Of a stretch of 34,786 bases of DNA, positions 30,901-34,786 are shown piece by piece (positions within the stretch are counted from its first letter, which is position 1; each line of letters starts with the position of its first letter). The DNA is taken from the IMG/VR virus record IMGVR_UViG_3300045136_000423, positions 1 through 34,786 of that record; one strand, written 5' to 3'. The notes under the pieces were generated by a model that searched no databases, had not been told where the DNA came from, and saw nothing but the letters and a program-made list of their open reading frames with translations. Source of the stretch: a virus. The position numbers were made by a program, and so were the translations under genes.

Positions 30901-31652
30901 TCACCGAGCTCGGCGACCCGCCGCTGCGGTTCGGCGCGGCGCGCATCGACTACCACGCCCTCGCGTTCCCCGGCACGCGGACGGACTGCGCGCTGGACGG
31001 CGGCGACCTCGCCGCTGACGCCGAACCGGGCGGGCCGATGTGGCTGAACGCTCTGGCGCTGATGTGGAGCGCGGACGCCACCACGGCGATGTGGGACGAG
31101 CCGGTCTGGCGGCCGATGACCTACCAGGACGTGGTGGAGTTCACCCCGCCGCTGCCGGTGGGGGCGCGCATCGTCGTCACCGCCGAGCTCCAGGGGGCAC
31201 CGGCCCGGATCTGGTACCGCCGCCAGGCGCCGATGTGGACCGACGACGGGGCGGCGATGTGGACCGGCGACGCCACGCTGATGTGGAGCGCGCAGGCAGG
31301 CGATTGGCTGCCCTGGCCCGGATCGGTGGAGGCGGGCGCGCTCGACCTGCGCGTCGAGATCGGCGGCGGGGCGACGCGCGGGCGCATCCGTGCACTGGAG
31401 GCGACCCTCGACGTCGAGCCGATCGTCGAGACGTTCGCCGACGTGGCGCTCGCTGCCGCCGGCTCGCGCCTGGCGCTGACGCGCGACTACGTCGCGATCG
31501 GCGCGGTGGTGGTGACGCTCCAGGGCGCGACCTCGGCCCGCGGCGTGCGGGTGCTCGACAAGGACGTCACGCTCGGGCCGCTGATCCAGGCTGTGGACAG
31601 CGCCGGCAACGGCGTGGCGGCGAGCGTCGACGCGACGGTATACGGCTACTGA
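27900..31652 (+). CDS. Central tail tip/host specificity protein (gpJ-like hub)
   Basis: The largest gene of the window encodes 1250 residues from GTG 27900 in a GTGA overlap. An N-terminal region contains a hydrophobic part (about 103-167, FRLVLSIAVIAASFFLGPALG ... IITTVGTLLINALVPPP), normal for gpJ relatives. It is followed by SNRANPYGPVLRVYGRHRVFPVLAA, a hub domain and Fn3-like segments (about 800-1020). A tryptophan-rich C-terminal stretch (about 1045-1135) repeats short MW-containing units (LMWSADATTAMWDEP, AAMWTGDATLMWS). The protein forms the tail tip and recognises the host receptor; the C-terminus is the likely specificity part. Confidence 0.9.
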   Translation: MTLRALDPSPAQEALGVRVLARAHPFSAARTDTVAAAGLTIAQIVAGAVPDHALWPYVHVTVARGGGEPAPVPRAAWARVRPRPGALVRLVVVPMGGGGGGKNPFRLVLSIAVIAASFFLGPALGAALGLPQASTLGGLLSTPINLASAVGGFIITTVGTLLINALVPPPKPQLSALSLGERTSPQLALTGVSNRANPYGPVLRVYGRHRVFPVLAARTISEAEGDKQYLRALFDFGYGPLDLSDIRIGTVPIEQFAGVELQIRPGRDDDPPQTLYPQTVREDGYSMRLRFGAAQVVETRDEAREALIDLTFLGLVTFSTETGARQNRTVEVRYEYRRLGDPAWTLHAERAYTAATDQRVVRGERIPFPAPGRYELRLTRLTADSTSSSVRDDTYLTAVRSVAGDYPIRARGRCLLALRIQATDQLSGQLDQVNAVAQARLPVWTGSAWVEQPTSNPAWAYLDVLRGRANRRPIAAAQLDLPAFLDWATACDAAPPVGAGPRWSFNAVYDFRTTVFQALSDIAAAGRAAFAMRDGRFSIVRDVPQTVPIQHFSPRNSRGFTGRRVFRRPAHALVCRYIEPAREWSQQEVTVYADGYDETTATEIETIERFGCTNRDQAWRDTRYDMAVAQLRPDTYQLTTDIEHLICTRGDLVRVTHDVPAWGVTSGRIVAVATDSAGDVTGLTLDEPVPMQAGRAYAVRIRRADASSVVATLVTQPGEQATVTLATPIPAASAPQAGDLVLVGEAGRESVELIVKEIKPGPDLSATLTMIDAAPAVHAAETAPIPPYDPQATDPPVVTRPRPRVPLITEIYSDGRALWRAGDGTLLARIAVTARPDPLDTLPGLALQLRWRPEGSAEAWRLGAATAWAERSALHTEPLEEGTRHEIQVRAVTALGETGDWTAPVVHEVEGERAPPRDVAGFVIDGRTLRWQANDELDVVGYRIRWIWGTEPAWEAATPAHDWLVTAAPFTLAHTPAGQIAIMIKAVDRGGRESATPALIITELGDPPLRFGAARIDYHALAFPGTRTDCALDGGDLAADAEPGGPMWLNALALMWSADATTAMWDEPVWRPMTYQDVVEFTPPLPVGARIVVTAELQGAPARIWYRRQAPMWTDDGAAMWTGDATLMWSAQAGDWLPWPGSVEAGALDLRVEIGGGATRGRIRALEATLDVEPIVETFADVALAAAGSRLALTRDYVAIGAVVVTLQGATSARGVRVLDKDVTLGPLIQAVDSAGNGVAASVDATVYGY

Positions 31653-31661
31653 GGAGTGACC

Positions 31662-32456
31662 ATGGCGACCCTGCCGAACAACGAAAGCTTCACGGGCTCA
31701 GGCGTCACCCAGGGGGGGTTCCGGACGGCGCTGAACAGCCTCCTGGACTATCTGCGCGAAAGCGTGGGCTCGGCTGGCGGCGCGGCGAACTGGCGCACGG
31801 CGCTGGGCCTCGGGGCGCTCGCCACACGAAACGACGTCACCGCCGCACAGATCGCGACGGGGGCGGTCAACGCAGAGAAGATCGCCGACGGTGCTGTCGA
31901 GACGGCTAAGTTAGCTGCCAATTCCGTGACTCTCGCGAAGATCGAAGCGACGACCCGGTCGGCGCTGGCGGTGCCACCCGGGACCGTGCTCGCGGTGGCG
32001 CGCAGTACGGCGCCAGACGGCTACCTCAAATGCAACGGAGCCGCGGTCAGCCGAACGACCTATGCGGCGCTGTTCGCCGCGATCGGCACGACGTGGGGCG
32101 CGGGCGATGGCAGCACGACGTTCAATCTGCCCGACCTGCGCGGCGAATTTCTGCGTGGCTGGGACGACGGGCGCGGCGTCGATGCGGGGCGCGCATTCGC
32201 CTCGAGCCAGGCGGGCGAGATCCAGAGCCACACCCATACGGCCAGCACAGGGTCGGCGGGCGCGCACAGCCACACCACGCCGACCGGTCTCGGCGTGGGC
32301 GCAGGATCGACCGGGTTGCCCTCTACCGGGAGCAACAACACAGCCAACGTCTCGAGCACCGATGGCGCGCACACGCACTCGGTGACGATCAACAACGCAG
32401 GCGGCAGCGAGACGCGGCCGCGCAACGTAGCGCTGCTCTACGTGATCAAGTTCTAG
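31662..32456 (+). CDS. Tail fibre with collar domain and HxH motifs
   Basis: This 264-residue protein has an N-terminal attachment part (1-50), short repeats AAQIATGAVNAEKIADGAVE and TAKLAANSVTLAKI (60-95), a phage tail collar domain (105-166; PPGTVLAVARSTAPDGYLKCNG, TTFNLPDLRGEFLRGW), and a C-terminal region with three HxH motifs (H190/H192, H202/H204, H237/H239). In T4 gp37 such histidine pairs hold iron ions along a needle-like tip. It ends ETRPRNVALLYVIKF. ATG 31662 is chosen because GAGGAG (31651-31656) is 5 bases upstream. Confidence 0.9.
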   Translation: MATLPNNESFTGSGVTQGGFRTALNSLLDYLRESVGSAGGAANWRTALGLGALATRNDVTAAQIATGAVNAEKIADGAVETAKLAANSVTLAKIEATTRSALAVPPGTVLAVARSTAPDGYLKCNGAAVSRTTYAALFAAIGTTWGAGDGSTTFNLPDLRGEFLRGWDDGRGVDAGRAFASSQAGEIQSHTHTASTGSAGAHSHTTPTGLGVGAGSTGLPSTGSNNTANVSSTDGAHTHSVTINNAGGSETRPRNVALLYVIKF

Positions 32457-32458
32457 CG

Positions 32459-32914
32459 ATGGCCAGTCAGACTCAGACGGTGTGGCAGACGGATAGCTAC
32501 GGCGTGCTGATCGGTCCCTTGCAGGCCGACCCCTCGCCGCTGGAGCCCGGCGTCTACCTGGTGCCGGCGGGCTGCGTGACGGTCGCTCCGCCCGCGGTCT
32601 CCGAGGGGATGCGCGCGCGCTGGACCGTCTCGGGCTGGGTGGTCGAGCCTGTCCCGACGCCGCGCTGGCGACTGCTGCGCAGCACACTGATCGGCCGCCT
32701 GACCGACGAGGAGGCCGCGGCGCTCGATGCGGCCATCGCCGCCCTGCCGCCGAAGACGCGCCAGCGCTGGCTCGCGGCCCGCTGGCTCTGGTCGGACGAT
32801 CCGGACGTGCTCGCCGCCGCCGCCGCCCTCGCCTGGGCGCCGGAGCGCGTCGCCGACCTTCTCGCGCCCGACCCCGATCCCGAGCTCGCCCTGATGCCTG
32901 CCGGCGCGGACTGA
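32459..32914 (+). CDS. Tail fibre assembly-like protein
   Basis: The 151-residue protein starts ATG 32459, 2 bases after the fibre stop. Its N-terminus (TVWQTDSYGVLIGPLQADPSPLEPGVYLVPAGCV, PPAVSEGMRARWTVSGWVVEP) resembles the start of many fibre assembly proteins and small fibre parts, and the C-terminal half is helical (LTDEEAAALDAAIAALPPKTRQRW). It is likely a fibre chaperone or a component at the fibre base. Confidence 0.7.
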   Translation: MASQTQTVWQTDSYGVLIGPLQADPSPLEPGVYLVPAGCVTVAPPAVSEGMRARWTVSGWVVEPVPTPRWRLLRSTLIGRLTDEEAAALDAAIAALPPKTRQRWLAARWLWSDDPDVLAAAAALAWAPERVADLLAPDPDPELALMPAGAD

Positions 32915-32916
32915 CG

Positions 32917-32953
32917 TGTCAGCCTGACCGCTGTCGCCGCGCCGCGCCAGGAT
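32917..32953 (+). promoter_or_regulatory. Candidate Mor-activated promoter 3 (lysis unit)
   Basis: TGTCAGCCTG at 32917-32926 is followed after exactly 21 bases by CAGGAT (32948-32953), which keeps A2 and T6 of a -10 box. CTGAC-GT-GTCAG at 32911-32922 is a perfect dyad overlapping the motif. It lies immediately before the endolysin gene, where Mu has Plys. Unlike the two other copies, the gene here has a ribosome-binding site, GAGGTG, before its ATG. Confidence 0.6.
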
Positions 32954-32968
32954 GCGCGCGAGGTGACC

Positions 32969-33712
32969 ATGGCAGACGGCCGCAATCCGAAATTCGAGCG
33001 CTGCATCGCGATCGTGCTCCGGCACGAGGGCGGGTTCGTCGCCGACCCGCGCGACCCTGGCGGCGCGACCAACATGGGCATCACGCGCGCCACGCTCGCC
33101 GACTGGCGCGGCGGAGAGGTGACCGTCGACGACGTCCGCGCGCTTACCGAGACCGAGGCGCGCGAGATCTACCTGGCGCTCTACTGGAACCCGGTGCGGG
33201 GCGACGACCTGCCGCACGGCGTCGACCTGGCTGTGCTTGACTTCGCGGTGCACGCTGGTGTGCGGCGCGCCGCGCGTACGCTCCAGCACGTGCTCGGCGT
33301 GACGGAAGACGGCGTGATCGGCCGCGAGACCCTTGGCGCCGCCCGCCGCGCCGACCGCGCATCGGTGATCGACGGGCTATGCGATCTGCGCCTGCGCCAC
33401 CTCCGGGGCCTGGCCCACTGGACCACCTACGCGCGCGGCTGGACCCGGCGCGTGGAGGAGGTGCGGGCCGCAGCGCACGAGATGGCGCGGCGCGGCCTGC
33501 CGCTGGCTGAGGCGGCGCGCACAGACACGGTTCGGGCCTCGACCGCGGCCGCGGCCTCCGTCGCCGGCGCCGCCGCGCTGATCCAGGAGATCGCCCCGGC
33601 CGTGCAGGCACTGGCGCCGGTCCTCGACCGGCTCGGGCCGGCGGGGCTCGTGGCGCTGGCCGCCGCGCTCGCCGTCGCGGGCGTGGTGATGTGGCGGAGG
33701 CGGCGCGCCTGA
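32969..33712 (+). CDS. Endolysin (glycoside hydrolase 108 type) with C-terminal membrane segment
   Basis: This 247-residue protein begins with the GH108 motif: catalytic E20 in RHEGGFVADPRDPGGATNMGIT (residues 18-39), a YW-P segment LALYWNPVRGDDL and a peptidoglycan-binding-type region around LQHVLGVTEDGVIGRETL (about 110-127). It cuts the glycan chain of murein. The C-terminal 60 residues are helical and end in a transmembrane segment (about 224-242) with a basic tail RRRRA, so the enzyme would be membrane-anchored, possibly combining the lysin and a holin-like or anchoring part. No separate holin gene is visible. ATG 32969 is preferred over GTG 32963, which lies within the ribosome-binding site. 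Confidence 0.88.
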   Translation: MADGRNPKFERCIAIVLRHEGGFVADPRDPGGATNMGITRATLADWRGGEVTVDDVRALTETEAREIYLALYWNPVRGDDLPHGVDLAVLDFAVHAGVRRAARTLQHVLGVTEDGVIGRETLGAARRADRASVIDGLCDLRLRHLRGLAHWTTYARGWTRRVEEVRAAAHEMARRGLPLAEAARTDTVRASTAAAASVAGAAALIQEIAPAVQALAPVLDRLGPAGLVALAAALAVAGVVMWRRRRA

Positions 33713-33939
33713 TGCTGGGGTGGATTTTCTCTCCGTTCGGGCGGTGGCTGGGCGCGATCGCTGGAGCGCTCGCCGCGGTGGTCGCGATCTATGCGCGCGG
33801 CCGGGCGGACGCGCGGCGCGACGCCGAGCTGCGGGGGCGGCGCGCGGAAGAGCGGCGGCAGGAGATGGCGGATGAGGCGGCTCGCGACTATCGCAGCGGC
33901 GGCGGGGCTGCTGACAGGCTGCGCCACGGGCGCTTCTGA
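33712..33939 (+). CDS. Inner-membrane spanin (Rz-like)
   Basis: The 75-residue protein starts ATG 33712 (TGATG overlap). It has one N-terminal membrane segment (about 5-27, IFSPFGRWLGAIAGALAAVVAIY) and a charged coiled coil (RADARRDAELRGRRAEERRQEMADEAARD), the layout of i-spanins. It would span the periplasm with the lipoprotein encoded in the overlapping frame and fuse the two membranes during lysis. Confidence 0.75.
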   Translation: MLGWIFSPFGRWLGAIAGALAAVVAIYARGRADARRDAELRGRRAEERRQEMADEAARDYRSGGGAADRLRHGRF

Positions 33940-34108
33940 CGTCCGCCCCTCCATGTGCGGGTGGGTGGTGGAGTATCCACCCGCGATGCAGGCGCGCGCG
34001 GCAGACGAGCTCGGCGCGCTGCCGGTGGGCTCCGCCCTGGCGCGGCTGCTCGAGGACTACGGCGAGCTGCGCGCCCGGATCCGCGCGGCCTGCGGGCGCG
34101 GAGGCTGA
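33872..34108 (+). CDS. Outer-membrane lipoprotein spanin (Rz1-like), overlapping frame
   Basis: The 78-residue product starts ATG 33872 within the inner spanin gene in another frame, with GGAG upstream (33861-33864). It begins MRRLATIAAAAGLLTGC, a lipoprotein signal with acylated C17. The mature part MCGWVVEYPPAMQARAADELGALPVGSALARLLEDYGELR ending RAACG is like the Rz1-type proteins of Mu-like prophages. The nested arrangement with a membrane coiled-coil protein is the hallmark of two-component spanins. Confidence 0.8.
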   Translation: MRRLATIAAAAGLLTGCATGASDVRPSMCGWVVEYPPAMQARAADELGALPVGSALARLLEDYGELRARIRAACGRGG

Positions 34109-34110
34109 CG

Positions 34111-34641
34111 ATGGCGCGCATCACGCTCAGCCCGATCACGATCACACTCGCCGCCGAGGGCGGTGCGGCTGTCGAGCTCGATGCCGAGCTGATCCGCCGG
34201 GCGCGCGTTGGGATGGCCAGCCTCGGCGATCTCGCTGCGCTGCGCGCCGAGCTGCTCGCGGCGATCGCCGCCGGCGTCAACGTCTCGGTGGCCGCCGACC
34301 GGGGCCGGGTGGTGATCTCGGCGATCGGCTCGCCGGCAAGCTACGTGACGGTGGGGGGTGACCGCGAGCTCCGCGCTGAGGACAATGGGCGGGTGCTGGA
34401 GGTGGGCGGCGACGGCGCGGTGATCACGCTGGTGCCCGGTCTGCGCCGAGGTCACGCCTGCGTCGTCCGCCAGGTGGGCGACGGGCCGGCGGTGGTGCGC
34501 CGGGGGCTCGGAGTGCGCATCGAGCCGGCGGACCAGGACCTCCAGACCTCCGGCCGCTGGCAGGAGATCGCGGTCGAGTGCATCGCCGGTGACGCCGGCT
34601 CATCGACCGCCACCTATCTCGCGCGTCTGATCCCCGCCTAA
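34111..34641 (+). CDS. Beta-rich structural protein at the end of the late region
   Basis: The 176-residue product starts ATG 34111. Residues 1-70 include a short helix and SVAADRGRVVIS strand, and residues about 78-176 are beta-rich: YVTVGGDRELRAEDNGRVLEV, AVITLVPGLRRGHACVVRQVGDGPAVVRRGLGVRIEPADQ and a terminal strand. The phrase G-xxC-VRQ-G-G is common in small beta domains of phage fibres and head decorations. It is likely a virion or receptor-binding accessory. It follows the lysis genes, an unusual place that may also suit a moron. No family is certain. Confidence 0.6.
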   Translation: MARITLSPITITLAAEGGAAVELDAELIRRARVGMASLGDLAALRAELLAAIAAGVNVSVAADRGRVVISAIGSPASYVTVGGDRELRAEDNGRVLEVGGDGAVITLVPGLRRGHACVVRQVGDGPAVVRRGLGVRIEPADQDLQTSGRWQEIAVECIAGDAGSSTATYLARLIPA

Positions 34642-34786
34642 GGGGCGTCTCAGGGGGCAGCTCAACGCGGCGCTGCTGCGCGTGATCGTAGGACCGTTGT
34701 CATTCCGATCCCGGTTCTACCAATTCCGAAATTCAGTGGCAGAATTTCCGGAATTTAGTGGCAAGCTACATTGGAGTGGAGGGTCG
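34642..34786. other. Right phage end with two transposase sites R2 and R1
   Basis: No gene is seen here. AAATTCAGTGGCAG ends the R2 site (34723-34742) and GAATTTAGTGGCAA ends the R1 site (34744-34764). The AGTGGCA cores are 22 bases apart and in the same direction, like R1 and R2 of Mu. R1 is the inverted match of 226-246. The CA at 34769-34770, 6 bases after R1, is the best candidate for the right terminus. The remaining 16 bases would then be host DNA, but no matching 5-bp target duplication was found on the left. Confidence 0.65.

Noticed and set aside
206-34775. Target-site duplication flanking the phage
   Set aside because: No 5-mer following R1 matches a 5-mer preceding L1 in the visible sequence, so no duplication is claimed.

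Overview
The window is an almost complete Mu-like transposable prophage of about 34.5 kb in a very GC-rich bacterial chromosome. Base 1-72 encodes, on the minus strand, the first 24 residues of S-adenosylmethionine synthetase (MetK), so the phage sits just upstream of host metK. The high GC, dense GTG starts and ATGA/GTGA overlaps, and a gene set resembling transposable siphophages of Rhodobacter and its relatives suggest an alphaproteobacterium. That host placement is inference.

Layout. (i) 73-503: metK upstream DNA, then the left phage end with MuA-type end sites. (ii) 504-1110: leftward XRE repressor gene, then a divergent control region with palindromic operators and a rightward early promoter. 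(iii) 1111-9429: one tightly coupled early operon: Ner, ParB-like protein, a tiny membrane protein, a pre-transposase protein, MuA transposase, MuB ATPase, a DnaA domain IV-like protein, small conserved genes, a second tiny membrane protein, a winged-helix protein, a replication-type protein with a DnaA-N-like end, GemA, Mor, HNH nuclease and a lipoprotein. (iv) 9544-19494: DUF2730, a small DNA-binding-type protein, small and large terminase, a 3.8-kb interposed block of fibre/decoration-type genes, portal, gpF head protein with an extra C-terminal domain, and gpG. (v) 19773-22839: protease/scaffold, decoration protein, major capsid, head completion. (vi) 22836-32914: a non-contractile (siphovirus-type) tail: terminator, tube, frameshifted chaperone G/GT, tape measure, three tip proteins including an NlpC/P60 peptidase, gpJ-like hub, collar-type fibre and assembly protein. 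(vii) 32969-34641: GH108-type endolysin with a membrane tail, overlapping i-/o-spanins and a final beta-rich structural gene. (viii) 34642-34786: right end with two MuA-type sites.

Control logic. A repressor and Ner flank the early promoter. A Mor-family activator ends the early region. Three transcription-unit starts (before 9544, 19773 and 32969) share the 10-mer TGTCAGCCTG followed exactly 21 bases later by a -10-like hexamer. This is best explained as a set of Mor-activated middle/late promoters, placed much like the Mu Pm/PI/Plys set. Other notable signals are a perfect 30-bp palindrome inside the parB-like gene, a textbook A-AAA-AAC frameshift site with a downstream stem-loop in the tail chaperone, and the near-identical inverted end sites 226-246 and 34744-34764. 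No RNA gene, CRISPR array or insertion sequence was seen.
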